DNA of 64,000 nt from JAYFQE01 sp034927345 (GCA_034927345.1 JAYFQE010000003.1:62001-126000); one strand, 5' to 3'. Positions 10,078 to 17,350 are shown, counted from the stretch's first letter. Numbers and translations: made by a program. The notes: generated by a model not told the origin, from the sequence alone.

Positions 10078-10102
10078 CCGGGCGTTCAGCGCCCGGTTTT
10101 TT
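10078..10102. terminator. Hairpin between frr and uppS
   Basis: Perfect 7-bp stem CCGGGCG / CGCCCGG with a 5-nt loop, lying between the frr stop and the uppS start. The uninterrupted T6 tract follows on the plus strand, where no gene precedes it. In the operon direction the stem is followed by TTATTGTTTG, a weaker U-rich tail. It may act as a partial terminator or an mRNA stability element. Confidence 0.5.
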
Positions 10103-10122
10103 CTTGCTTCACATGATGGCAC

Positions 10123-10695
10123 TTATAATTCCATCAGATCTTTTTCTTTATCAATAGCTGCCTTATCTATTTCAACGATAAAACGATCCGTCAGTTTCTG
10201 CAGCTCAGCTTCAAATTCATTCATACCGTCTTCGGTTATTTCTTTCTTCTTCAGATGGGCACGATATTTGTCCAAAGCCTCACGCCGTATATTGCGGATC
10301 GCAACTTTGCCTTCTTCCGCATATTTACTGACACTTTTTACCAGGTCATGCCGGCGCTCCTCAGTCAAAGCCGGGAAAGCCAAACGGAGCATACGGCCGT
10401 CATTGGCAGGATTGATGCCAAGATCCGATGCCTGAATAGCCCGTTCAATAGCTTTCATCGAGCTTGGATCCCATGGCGTTATGGTAATGAGGCGAGGTTC
10501 GGGCACTTGAATATTGGCAACCTGATTGATGGGTGTCTGGACCCCATAATATTCGATTGTTATACGGTCAAGAACTTTCGGATTTGCCCGACCAGCCCGA
10601 ATCGCGTTGAAGTTTTCATGCAAGACATGGATCGTCTTCCGCATTCTCTCCTCAAAAGGCTGATAAGAGTCTTTGGTTATCAGAATCACTGTCAT
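10123..10695 (-). CDS. frr: Ribosome recycling factor
   Basis: Splits the post-termination ribosome together with EF-G. The 190-aa protein has the family core: an N-terminal helix, then FNAIRAGRANPKVLDRITIEYYG, then PINQVANIQVPEPRLITITPW, then ALTEERRHDLVKSVSKYAEEGKVAIRNIRRE. The N-terminus is about five residues longer than typical. GGGAGG lies 7 nt before the ATG. It normally follows pyrH directly; here a 920-bp repeat-rich gap intervenes and frr has its own sigma-A-like promoter. Confidence 0.97.
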   Translation of the reverse strand: MTVILITKDSYQPFEERMRKTIHVLHENFNAIRAGRANPKVLDRITIEYYGVQTPINQVANIQVPEPRLITITPWDPSSMKAIERAIQASDLGINPANDGRMLRLAFPALTEERRHDLVKSVSKYAEEGKVAIRNIRREALDKYRAHLKKKEITEDGMNEFEAELQKLTDRFIVEIDKAAIDKEKDLMEL

Positions 10696-10730
10696 ACGTC
10701 TGCCTCCCTTGCGATGGATGGAATAGTGCC

Positions 10731-10759
10731 ATTATATCCGAAAAGCCCAAGATATACAA
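10731..10759 (-). promoter_or_regulatory. Predicted sigma-A promoter of frr
   Basis: TTGTAT, 17-nt spacer, TATAAT on the minus strand, ending 35 nt before the frr ATG. It lies on the frr side of the repeat array, so frr and the genes downstream of it can be expressed independently of read-through from pyrH. Confidence 0.7.
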
Positions 10760-10781
10760 TCCGGAAGCGCCTATCTTTGGC

Positions 10782-10954
10782 CTGGACGGTGAATCATCTT
10801 CGTCGTGAGTCTGGACGGTGAGCCAATCCTCGTCGGTGTCCTCGGCTCTGGACATGAACCAAGCCTCGTCGTGTCCTCGGCTCTGGAAGCGAACCAAGCC
10901 TCGTCGGAGTCCTCGGCCCTGGAAGCGAGCCAAGCCTCGTCGGAGTCCGCGGCT
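10782..10954. repeat. Degenerate tandem array of about 36-bp units
   Basis: Five head-to-tail units start at 10782, 10811, 10848, 10883 and 10919, with lengths 29, 37, 35, 36 and 36 bp. Each begins CTGGA and contains a version of CCAAGCCTCGTCGGAGTCC. The last two units are the most alike; the first is short and most diverged. The array passes through the beginning of a 93-codon minus-strand reading frame that I do not consider a gene. The last unit is also the left arm of the first large palindrome. Confidence 0.85.
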
Positions 10955-10993
10955 CTTCGAGCCTGTGGAACTCCTCGGCTTAGTTCGCTTCCA
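10920..10993. repeat. Large imperfect palindrome P1
   Basis: Outer arms of 17 nt (10920-10936 and 10977-10993) begin TGGAAGCGA and differ at two positions. A nested hairpin GGCTC-TTC-GAGCC lies at 10951-10963, and partial pairing of the GGAGT/ACTCC blocks fills the space between. In RNA this would be one long interrupted stem-loop. Confidence 0.8.
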
Positions 10994-11164
10994 GGCGATA
11001 CTATAGAGGGTAGTTGAGAACGGATTTTTGTGAATTTCCTTTACGAATTATGTTTTCCTGATATCCTAAAATTCTAGTTATCAGCATCCGGTAGCCCTTT
11101 CTAATGTGAGTCAAGGCCGTCAGGCTTTCTTTCAAAGAACCAATCCTCGTCATGTCCGCGGCTC

Positions 11165-11238
11165 TGGAAGCGAACCAAGCCTCGTCGGAGTCCGCGGCTC
11201 TTCGAGCCTGTGGAACTCCTCGGCTTAGTTCGCTTCCA
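11165..11238. repeat. Large imperfect palindrome P2
   Basis: Second copy of P1, 245 bp away. The 17-nt arms (11165-11181 and 11222-11238) differ at a single position, so pairing is better than in P1. The nested GGCTC-TTC-GAGCC hairpin is at 11196-11208. Confidence 0.82.
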
Positions 11239-11378
11239 GGCGATACTATAGAGGGTAGTTGAGAACGTAATGATAAGTTTTTTTACGTGTTTTTATGTTT
11301 GTCGATAGCGTAAAATTCTAGTTATCAGCATCCGGTAGCCCTTTCTGATGCGAGTCAAGGCCGTCAGGCTTTCTTTCA

Positions 11379-11440
11379 AAGAACCAAGCCTCGTCGTGTC
11401 CTCGGCCTTATGGCCTGTGGAGCTCCTCGGATTGGTTCTT
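11379..11440. repeat. Large imperfect palindrome P3
   Basis: Related in layout to P1 and P2 but with different loop sequence. Outer arms AAGAACCAA (11379-11387) and TTGGTTCTT (11432-11440) are perfectly complementary. The nested tip is GGCC-TTAT-GGCC at 11404-11415. Changed sequence with kept pairing in both arms and tip suggests that structure matters. Confidence 0.78.
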
Positions 11441-11473
11441 AGAAAGGCTATAACTCATAAATTAGGTTTATAT

Positions 11474-11544
11474 GTCCAATAGCCTTTCTGATACGAGTTA
11501 AGGCCGTCAGGCCGCGAAGCCGAGTATCAGAAAGGTTATTGGAC
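11474..11544. repeat. Long inverted repeat P4 next to pyrH
   Basis: Two 21-nt arms (11474-11494 and 11524-11544; core CCTTTCTGATAC / GTATCAGAAAGG) match at 20 of 21 positions, and the odd pair is a wobble. The 29-nt centre contains GGCC-GTCA-GGCC. Further fragments of the same core (TTTCTGAT and relatives) continue to 11600, just after the pyrH stop. No T tract follows on the minus strand, so it is not a standard terminator. Confidence 0.83.
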
Positions 11545-11615
11545 ACCTCGCAAGGTCGAGCATCAGAAAAGGCTACCGGATATATATCAGAAAGGGCTGC
11601 CGGATACCCAGCTTG

Positions 11616-12320
11616 TCAACAGATAATCGTGCCGATTTTTTCACCGCAAACCATGCGGATAATGTTCTCAGGATCGGACATGCTGAAAACGCCGATTGTC
11701 ATGTGATTGTCACGGCACAAGGCGGCGGCTGTCGCGTCCATAATGCCAAGACCCATTTTGAGAACCTGGTCATGGGTGATGGTTTCGAAGCGGACCGCAT
11801 CGGAGAAGCGATGGGGATCCTTGTCATAAACACCGTCTACCAGTGTGGCCTTGAACATGATGTCGGCGTCGATTTCCGACGCCCGCAAAGCGGCGGCTGT
11901 GTCTGTTGTAAAGAACGGATTGCCGGTACCGCAGGCAAAGATGACAACCCGCCCTTTTTCCAGATGGCGGACTGCGCGTTTGCGGATATAAGGTTCAGCT
12001 ATCTGCCGCATCTCAATTGCACTAAGCACTCTGGTTACGGCGCCAGCTTGTTCCAGAGCATCGGATAAAGCCAGAGCGTTCATCGCTGTTGCCAGCATGC
12101 CCATATGGTCGGCTGTGACCCGGTCCATACCGGCGCTGGTGCGGCCGCGCCAGAAATTACCGCTGCCGACTACGATTGCCACCTGAACACCCATCTCGGT
12201 CACCTGGCAAATCGTCCGGCCCAGGATTTTTAAGGTTTCATTGTCAAGACCGGATCCCTTGCTGCCGGCTAAGGCTTCGCCACTCAGTTTTAAGAGAATT
12301 CGCTTGTAAATAGCTGCCAT
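11616..12320 (-). CDS. pyrH: UMP kinase
   Basis: Phosphorylates UMP to UDP for pyrimidine nucleotide synthesis; amino-acid kinase fold. Motifs include ILLKLSGEALAG at the N-terminus, VAIVVGSGNFWRGR near residue 50, and GMLATAMNALALSDALEQ near 80. Also present are GTGNPFFTTDTAAALRASEI and a C-terminal GLGIMDATAAALC. Length (234 aa) is standard. GGGAGGG lies 7 nt before the ATG. A strong terminator sits only 17 nt ahead of the start, so expression must depend on read-through or on a promoter inside tsf that I did not identify. Confidence 0.97.
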   Translation of the reverse strand: MAAIYKRILLKLSGEALAGSKGSGLDNETLKILGRTICQVTEMGVQVAIVVGSGNFWRGRTSAGMDRVTADHMGMLATAMNALALSDALEQAGAVTRVLSAIEMRQIAEPYIRKRAVRHLEKGRVVIFACGTGNPFFTTDTAAALRASEIDADIMFKATLVDGVYDKDPHRFSDAVRFETITHDQVLKMGLGIMDATAAALCRDNHMTIGVFSMSDPENIIRMVCGEKIGTIIC

Positions 12321-12337
12321 TTCGATCCCTCCCGCTT

Positions 12338-12366
12338 AAAAAAAAGGGACATGTTTGACATGTCCC
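12338..12366 (-). terminator. Intrinsic terminator after tsf
   Basis: On the minus strand: a perfect 9-bp stem GGGACATGT / ACATGTCCC with a 3-nt loop, then T8. It begins 11 nt after the tsf stop and ends 17 nt before the pyrH start. This is the best-formed terminator in the window. Confidence 0.9.
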
Positions 12367-12377
12367 CAATGGATAAA

Positions 12378-13025
12378 TTACTTAAGCTGCTTCATAACCT
12401 CATCGGCGAAGTTTTCTTCTTTCTTCTGCAGCCCCTCGCCCATCTCGAAGCGGACGAACCGGCGAACACTGATGTTCTCCCCGATTACAGCAATCATTTC
12501 TTTAACGAGCGTACCGATCGTCTTAGTATCATCCTTGACATAAGGCTGCTCCAAGAGACAATTTTCTTCATAGAATTTGGACATGCGGCCGTCAACGATC
12601 TTATCGACGATTTTCTCCGGTTTGCCCTCATTCAAGGCCTGATTGCGAACAATCTGGCGTTCCTGTTCCAGTTCGTCAGCCGGGACATCCTCTTTGGCTA
12701 CCCAACGGGGTTTCATCGCGGCGACTTGCATGGCAATATCGCGGACCATCCGGCGGAAATCTTCGTTCTTTGCCGCGAAATCGGTTTCGATATTCACTTC
12801 GATCAGAACGCCGACACGGCCGCCGGCATGGATATAAGCATCGACGACGCCCTCGGCGGCAATGCGCGAAGCTTTTTTATCAGCAGAGGCAATGCCTTTT
12901 TCACGCAGCCAGACAATCGCTTTATCCATATCTCCATTCGATTCGGTGAGGGCCTTTTTACAGTCCATCATGCCCGATCCGGTTTTCTCACGCAGTTCCT
13001 TAATCATATCAACGGTTATGGCCAT
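12378..13025 (-). CDS. tsf: Translation elongation factor Ts
   Basis: Guanine nucleotide exchange factor for EF-Tu. The N-terminal UBA-like domain has KELREKTGSGMMDCKKAL and the core has VLIEVNIETDFAAKNEDF. At 215 aa it is the short form of the family, with a single reduced core domain instead of the two of the roughly 300-residue forms. The C-terminus ends in a helix rich in Lys and Glu. CGGAGGATA precedes the ATG. It lies 63 nt after rpsB and is followed by a terminator. Confidence 0.96.
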   Translation of the reverse strand: MAITVDMIKELREKTGSGMMDCKKALTESNGDMDKAIVWLREKGIASADKKASRIAAEGVVDAYIHAGGRVGVLIEVNIETDFAAKNEDFRRMVRDIAMQVAAMKPRWVAKEDVPADELEQERQIVRNQALNEGKPEKIVDKIVDGRMSKFYEENCLLEQPYVKDDTKTIGTLVKEMIAVIGENISVRRFVRFEMGEGLQKKEENFADEVMKQLK

Positions 13026-13088
13026 ACTTATCCTCCGTACTTAACGCCTATGCGCAATTCTGGTTGCCGATTCATCATTATGGATGAA

Positions 13089-13844
13089 TCAGGCTTCTCC
13101 TTCTTCGACCTTTGCTGCTTCATCTTCAGAAACCGGGGCATTTTCGGCAACTTCCAGCTGCTCGCCCTGACGGCCTTCGAGGATAGCGTCGGCCATTTTG
13201 CCGGCGATGAGTTTAACGGCGCGAATGGCGTCGTCGTTGCCGGGTATGACGTAATCGACTTCTTCCGGATCGCAATTGGTGTCAACTATGCCGACAATCG
13301 GGATGCCCAGGCGGCGGCCTTCAAGGACGGCAATGTGTTCTTTGCGCGGATCGACAATAAAAAGGCAGGAAGGCAATTGCGGCATATTTTTGATACCGCC
13401 GAGGTTTTTCTCCAGCTTTTCCATTTCCAGACGAAGCTTGGCGACTTCCTTTTTCGGCAAGACATCAAAGGTTCCGTTTTCCTGCATGGCGTTTAATTCA
13501 GCCAGACGGTTGATACGTTTGCGGATGGTCGTGAAGTTAGTCAGCGTGCCGCCCAGCCAGCGGTTATTGATAAAATACATGCCGCAGCGTTCGGCTTCTT
13601 CACGGATCGAGTCCTGAGCCTGTTTCTTTGTTCCGACAAAAAGCATGGTTCCGCCATTCATTGCGATCTGGCGGACAAACATGTAGGCTTCGTCGACTTT
13701 ACGTACGGTTTTCTGCAAATCGATGATGTAGATGCCATTACGTTCGGTGTAGATGTACTCCGCCATTTTCGGATTCCATCTGCGGGTCTGGTGTCCGAAA
13801 TGAACACCGGCTTCCAGTAACTGTTTCATACTGATAACGGCCAT
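13089..13844 (-). CDS. rpsB: 30S ribosomal protein S2
   Basis: Small-subunit protein that binds last, near the S1 site. Family blocks: MAVISMKQLLEAGVHFGHQT, then RRWNPKMAEYIYTERNGIYI, RWLGGTLTNFTTI, and IPIVGIVDTNCDPEEVDYVIPGN. I chose the ATG with AGGAGGA 7 nt upstream; an in-frame ATG nine codons earlier overlaps that Shine-Dalgarno. 251 aa is normal. The acidic Glu/Ala tail is common in Firmicutes. First gene of the operon, with its own promoter. Confidence 0.97.
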   Translation of the reverse strand: MAVISMKQLLEAGVHFGHQTRRWNPKMAEYIYTERNGIYIIDLQKTVRKVDEAYMFVRQIAMNGGTMLFVGTKKQAQDSIREEAERCGMYFINNRWLGGTLTNFTTIRKRINRLAELNAMQENGTFDVLPKKEVAKLRLEMEKLEKNLGGIKNMPQLPSCLFIVDPRKEHIAVLEGRRLGIPIVGIVDTNCDPEEVDYVIPGNDDAIRAVKLIAGKMADAILEGRQGEQLEVAENAPVSEDEAAKVEEGEA

Positions 13845-13946
13845 ATAGATTCCTCCTGTTTTTTCCTCCATGGGTTTGCAGCCGAATTCTGAATTGAATC
13901 AGGGCAACAGGCATAGCTGTCCCATGTGTGTATTTAGACCGTGGAA

Positions 13947-13975
13947 ATTGTAACACGAATGGACCTTGCAGGCAA
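13947..13975 (-). promoter_or_regulatory. Predicted sigma-A promoter of rpsB-tsf
   Basis: TTGCCT, 17-nt spacer, TACAAT on the minus strand, with a TGT extension before the -10. It gives a leader of roughly 95 nt. The 315-bp divergent gap around it (13845-14159) holds this promoter and a possible plus-strand -10 at 14092; I see nothing else there. Confidence 0.75.
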
Positions 13976-14091
13976 TAGCATTAACAACTTTTTGATTTGG
14001 AATCTGAGGCAAATCGGACAAAAAATGAGCTGTCGGGCAGAAAATCTGCCAAATTTCGTTTTTCCGTCACACATGAAGAAAAAAATCAAGT

Positions 14092-14097
14092 TATAAT
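14092..14097 (+). promoter_or_regulatory. Possible -10 element for the plus-strand block
   Basis: A consensus TATAAT lies 62 nt ahead of the first plus-strand gene. No good -35 is present at 16-18 nt (the sequence there is ACACAT), so this is a weak or activator-dependent candidate. Confidence 0.4.
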
Positions 14098-14159
14098 GGC
14101 TGTGCCGGATTATTTTTTTGCATCTGCAGCCGGCAATATAAAATGAGGGAGAGCTGCAT

Positions 14160-14777
14160 ATGTTATCGACTCAGATGATGAAGCTTGCTGAAAAGAACCA
14201 ATGGAAAACCAACGCGAAAGAGGAAACAGTTTTTGGTTCGTTCAACGGCTATTTGTTTACGGGTTTGGAAGGGAAAAAATTTAAAACTTTTATCACCCCC
14301 CTGGCCGGAATCAGTTCTGAAGGGCTGAAGGCAATCCTCAAATTTCTTAAGGAAAACAAACGCGTTTTAAGTTTGCGCAATTACGAGGCCAGTGACAATT
14401 TTCTTTGCGTCCGGCAGCAGGAGGGCCTTTTCCCTTTATCTGTTGAAAAAATGGAATACTTGATGGCCCAGATTTCCGGTTTGCTCTCATTATATGAAAT
14501 GCCGGCCGACGCCTGTGCGGTTTGCGGCGAACCGGCCCATCAGCGTGGTTTATATCTTGGCTTGTATTGTCATTTACATCCGGAATGCCAGGATCGCGAA
14601 CTTGTTGATTTTACTAATGAACCGGCTGGTCAGCCCCCGCTTGTGGAATCTGCCGAACAGTCCGAATTTGTCGAAACGGCCGAAACAACCGTGACGGACG
14701 ATCCGCTGCAAACGGCGGATCAGGCGCCCGCTGATGAGGGAGATGAAAGCCGGAAGCCCGAGGATCATCGTTCATGA
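14160..14777 (+). CDS. Uncharacterised protein with a cysteine/histidine cluster
   Basis: I do not recognise the family. The 205-residue product has an N-terminal alpha/beta part (about 1-115) with FGSFNGYLFTGLEGKKFKTF and a conserved-looking AGISSEGLKAILKFLKENK. A possible metal site follows near 120-145 (CAVCGEP, then CHLHPEC: two Cys pairs and two His). The tail of about 55 residues is acidic, rich in Glu, Thr and Pro, and probably disordered. No signal peptide or membrane segment is visible. GAGGGAGAG lies 9 nt before the ATG. Its stop overlaps the dipeptidase start by 4 nt, so the two are translationally coupled. Confidence 0.8.
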   Translation: MLSTQMMKLAEKNQWKTNAKEETVFGSFNGYLFTGLEGKKFKTFITPLAGISSEGLKAILKFLKENKRVLSLRNYEASDNFLCVRQQEGLFPLSVEKMEYLMAQISGLLSLYEMPADACAVCGEPAHQRGLYLGLYCHLHPECQDRELVDFTNEPAGQPPLVESAEQSEFVETAETTVTDDPLQTADQAPADEGDESRKPEDHRS

Positions 14778-16132
14778 AGCCGGTTGTCAGACCCGATCCG
14801 ACTCATTGGCAGGCTCTTGTGCAGAAAATGAAGCCCTACGAGAACGGCATTGTTCATGATATCACCCGACTCTGCGCTATTCCCAGTGTCAAAGACCAGG
14901 CCGCGCCGGACGCTCCGTTCGGCGAGCAAACGCGCCGGGCGCTGGAGTGCTTTTTGGAAATCGGACGCAATCTGGGCTTTCGGGCGGTCAACCTGGACAA
15001 CCGCGCCGGTTATGTGGAATTTGGTTCCGGGAAACGTCTTGTGGCCGCGCTTTGCCATCTGGATATCGTTCCTGCCGGCGACGGCTGGACCGACGATCCA
15101 TATCGGCCGGTCGTCCGGAACGGTCATTTGATCGGCCGGGGAACGCTGGACAACAAGGGGCCGGCTGTCGCGGTGCTTTATGCCATGAAAGCCCTGCTTG
15201 ACGAGGGATTTCAGCCTGACGGCCGAATCCGGCTGATTGTCGGTCTCGACGAGGAGAGTGGGAGCGCTTGTATGGCCCATTATGTTCAAGTTGCCGATCT
15301 GCCGGACGCAGGATTTACTCCGGATGCCGGATTCCCTGTGATTTATGCAGAAAAAGGCATGTGCTGGGCTAATCTTAGCATAACCGGCGGTCAATCCGAT
15401 CGGGACGGTTTGCGTCTGATCGGTGCGGATGCCGGTTTGCGCGCCAATGTAGTCCCCAGCCGGTGTAATCTTACCTGGCTGGAACGGGACGGGACCGTAT
15501 CGTCCGATGTAATTGAAGGCGTTCTGGCGCATGCCAGCACGCCCTGGGAAGGCCGCAATGCTATTGGCGCAGCCATGGAGGCTGCAGCCGTGCGGTTGGC
15601 TGCGGCCGGCTGCAGGCACCCTTTCGTGGATTTTTACCGGCAAACTATCGGTCTGGAATGGGACGGAGCGCGCCTGGATGTTGCCGGTTCGGATGAATCA
15701 GGGCCTTTGACCCTGAATGCCGGCATTTTACGGTTGAATGAACAAGCTGCCGAACTGACATTGGATATCCGCTATCCCGTAACCTGGTCTTATGCGGATT
15801 TTACCGAGAGGCTTCGGAAAAAGGCGGCGGCTTTAGGCGCCCAGGTATCCTTCAGCAAACATAGTCCGCCGCTGCATTTAGCGAAAGACTCGTCTTTGGT
15901 TTCTACCCTGTCAGAGGTTTATACCGCGATGACCGGCATAAACGCGCCGCCCATCGCTATCGGCGGCGGTACTTATGCCAGAACCATGCCGAATATTGTT
16001 GCTTTCGGCCCTACGTTTCCGGGAGACGCCGAAACAGCTCATCAAGCCGGCGAATTTATAGCCGTTGACAGCCTGCTTGCAGCAGCCGCATTGTTTCGCC
16101 AGGCTCTGCAGGCGCTTTCCAGGACCCGCTGA
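14774..16132 (+). CDS. M20 family metallopeptidase, PepV/Sapep-like dipeptidase
   Basis: Cytoplasmic di-zinc peptidase, probably a broad dipeptidase. Zinc ligands fit CHLDIVPAGDGW (His), GTLDNKGPAVAVLYAMKALL (bridging Asp), GLDEESGS (Glu pair), PDAGFPVIYAEKG (Asp) and TAHQAGE near the C-terminus (His). The insertion between them is the PepV lid/dimerisation region, with GGGTYARTMPN typical of this subgroup. Length (452 aa) is close to the 460-470 usual. The start overlaps the upstream gene as ATGA. The closest named relatives are PepV and Staphylococcus Sapep; the substrate is inferred. Confidence 0.9.
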   Translation: MKPVVRPDPTHWQALVQKMKPYENGIVHDITRLCAIPSVKDQAAPDAPFGEQTRRALECFLEIGRNLGFRAVNLDNRAGYVEFGSGKRLVAALCHLDIVPAGDGWTDDPYRPVVRNGHLIGRGTLDNKGPAVAVLYAMKALLDEGFQPDGRIRLIVGLDEESGSACMAHYVQVADLPDAGFTPDAGFPVIYAEKGMCWANLSITGGQSDRDGLRLIGADAGLRANVVPSRCNLTWLERDGTVSSDVIEGVLAHASTPWEGRNAIGAAMEAAAVRLAAAGCRHPFVDFYRQTIGLEWDGARLDVAGSDESGPLTLNAGILRLNEQAAELTLDIRYPVTWSYADFTERLRKKAAALGAQVSFSKHSPPLHLAKDSSLVSTLSEVYTAMTGINAPPIAIGGGTYARTMPNIVAFGPTFPGDAETAHQAGEFIAVDSLLAAAALFRQALQALSRTR

Positions 16133-16183
16133 CAATTTCCGGAACCATGTTCCGGTCAACAAGGGTTTGACGGAGGTTCGATC

Positions 16184-17323
16184 ATGACCGACTTGCCAGT
16201 CTTACATACCCAACGCCTGCTCTTGCGCCTGCTCAATGAAACCGCCGCGCCGGCGGTTCTGGATTATTACCGGCGGAACCGCCAATTCCATCAGCCCTGG
16301 TTTGCCAATCGGCCGGATTCGGTTTTTACGCTGCGGCAGCAGCAATTGAATTTGGCAGCCGAGTGGGCTGAATTTCAAAGCGGCCGCGCGGTGCCGTTCT
16401 GGCTGTCCCCCGTTGACCATCCGGACCGCGTCATCGGACGGATGGCCTTTACGCAGATTGTCCGCGGTTGTTTTCATTCGAGTTTTCTGGCTTATCATCT
16501 GGATCAAGACTATCAGGGCCGCGGCCTGGCTTGTGAAGCCGGACAGGCGGCCATTCCCCGTTTGTTCGAAGATTTTGGTCTGCATCGCATTGAAGCCAAT
16601 ATCATGCCGGCTAATCGTAAATCGATCGCGCTGGCCGAACGGCTGGGCTTCGAACTGGAGGGCCTCAGTATCCGTTATCTGCAGATCAACGGGGTCTGGC
16701 AAGACCATCTGCACTATGTCCGGTTATCTGACGGTCCGCTAAAAGATTCAGGCCAACCGGCCAACGTCCGGGGCGTTTTGTCGACGGGCGCGCTATTGCT
16801 GCGGCCGTTGACTATGGCCGACATTCCGGCTGCGACGGCCTACACGCTGCGTAATCTGGACTATTTATCCGCCTGGAATCCTGTGGCGGACAATTTGACC
16901 CAGGATGCCGGCTGGCTGGAAAAAATAGCCCGGTCCGAACGGGATGAAGCCGCCGGAACGGCGGTTTTACGCGGTCTTTTTCTGCCGGACCGGCCGGATT
17001 ATCTGGCAGGCACCGTCGAATGCCGGGATATACAGAGTCTGCCTTTTTCCTGCGGCGAAATTGGTTATGCTATTGATTCTCTGCTGGCCGGACGCGGGCT
17101 GATGATTGACGCCATGGCTGTTTTTATTCGCTATCTCTTTGGCTGCTATGGCATGAACCGGCTGACCGCACGGGTTTGCGAAGGCAATAACCGCAGTTTG
17201 CAATTACTGTCCGTTCTTGGTTTTCAGCAAGAAGGGTACGAAAAAAAAGCGATCTATTTACATGACGCTTGGCTGGACCGCAGATTATTGGTCTTGCCCA
17301 GAAGTTTGTTTCCTGTTCTTTAA
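16184..17323 (+). CDS. Two-domain GNAT N-acetyltransferase (RimJ/RimL-like tandem)
   Basis: Two complete RimJ/RimL-type acetyltransferase domains joined in one chain. The first (about 1-185) has LHTQRLLLRLL, the acetyl-CoA loop DQDYQGRGLACEAGQAAI, and IEANIMPANRKSIALAERLG. The second (about 200-375) has LLLRPLTMADIPAA, a degenerate CoA loop DSLLAGRGLMIDAM, and LTARVCEGNNRSLQLLSVLG. The usual Q/R-G-x-G/A loop is intact in domain 1 but altered in domain 2. The substrate is unknown: ribosomal protein N-termini and small amines are both possible. GACGGAGG precedes the ATG, and a bidirectional terminator follows. Confidence 0.88.
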   Translation: MTDLPVLHTQRLLLRLLNETAAPAVLDYYRRNRQFHQPWFANRPDSVFTLRQQQLNLAAEWAEFQSGRAVPFWLSPVDHPDRVIGRMAFTQIVRGCFHSSFLAYHLDQDYQGRGLACEAGQAAIPRLFEDFGLHRIEANIMPANRKSIALAERLGFELEGLSIRYLQINGVWQDHLHYVRLSDGPLKDSGQPANVRGVLSTGALLLRPLTMADIPAATAYTLRNLDYLSAWNPVADNLTQDAGWLEKIARSERDEAAGTAVLRGLFLPDRPDYLAGTVECRDIQSLPFSCGEIGYAIDSLLAGRGLMIDAMAVFIRYLFGCYGMNRLTARVCEGNNRSLQLLSVLGFQQEGYEKKAIYLHDAWLDRRLLVLPRSLFPVL

Positions 17324-17350
17324 ACCAGATGCCTGCGCTTACTGTACATC

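Larger units (their letters stand above)
10919..11408. repeat. Direct duplication of a 245-bp composite unit
   Basis: Copy A is 10919-11163 and copy B 11164-11408, shifted by 245 bp (244 in the second half). Each copy has three modules. The first is a palindromic head of about 104 bp (10919-11022, 11164-11267), nearly identical between copies. The second is an AT-rich segment of about 44 bp with almost no similarity (11023-11066, 11268-11310). The third is a conserved tail of about 90 bp beginning TAAAATTCTAGTTATCAGCA. A shortened third version continues after copy B. The pattern of a diverged middle between conserved ends points to selection on, or gene conversion of, the end modules. Confidence 0.88.

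Noticed and set aside
10652..10933. A 93-codon minus-strand frame through the 36-bp repeats into frr
   Set aside because: It overlaps the frr start and promoter, changes frame relative to frr, and consists largely of repeat translation without a Shine-Dalgarno.
10782..11544. CRISPR array
   Set aside because: The 36-bp units are joined directly without spacers, are degenerate, and no cas genes are present.
10782..11600. Insertion sequence or group II intron
   Set aside because: No transposase or reverse transcriptase frame, no terminal inverted repeats enclosing the region, and no target-site duplication that I can see.
12351..13496. A 381-codon plus-strand frame across tsf and rpsB
   Set aside because: Antisense to two highly conserved translation genes and crossing their boundary; no start signal.
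14765..15643. A 292-codon minus-strand frame
   Set aside because: Antisense to the M20 peptidase, whose zinc-ligand motifs are intact on the plus strand.
16139..16155. Hairpin CCGGAA-N5-TTCCGG after the M20 peptidase gene as a terminator
   Set aside because: Only 6 bp, no T tract, and the downstream acetyltransferase gene follows closely; probably chance.
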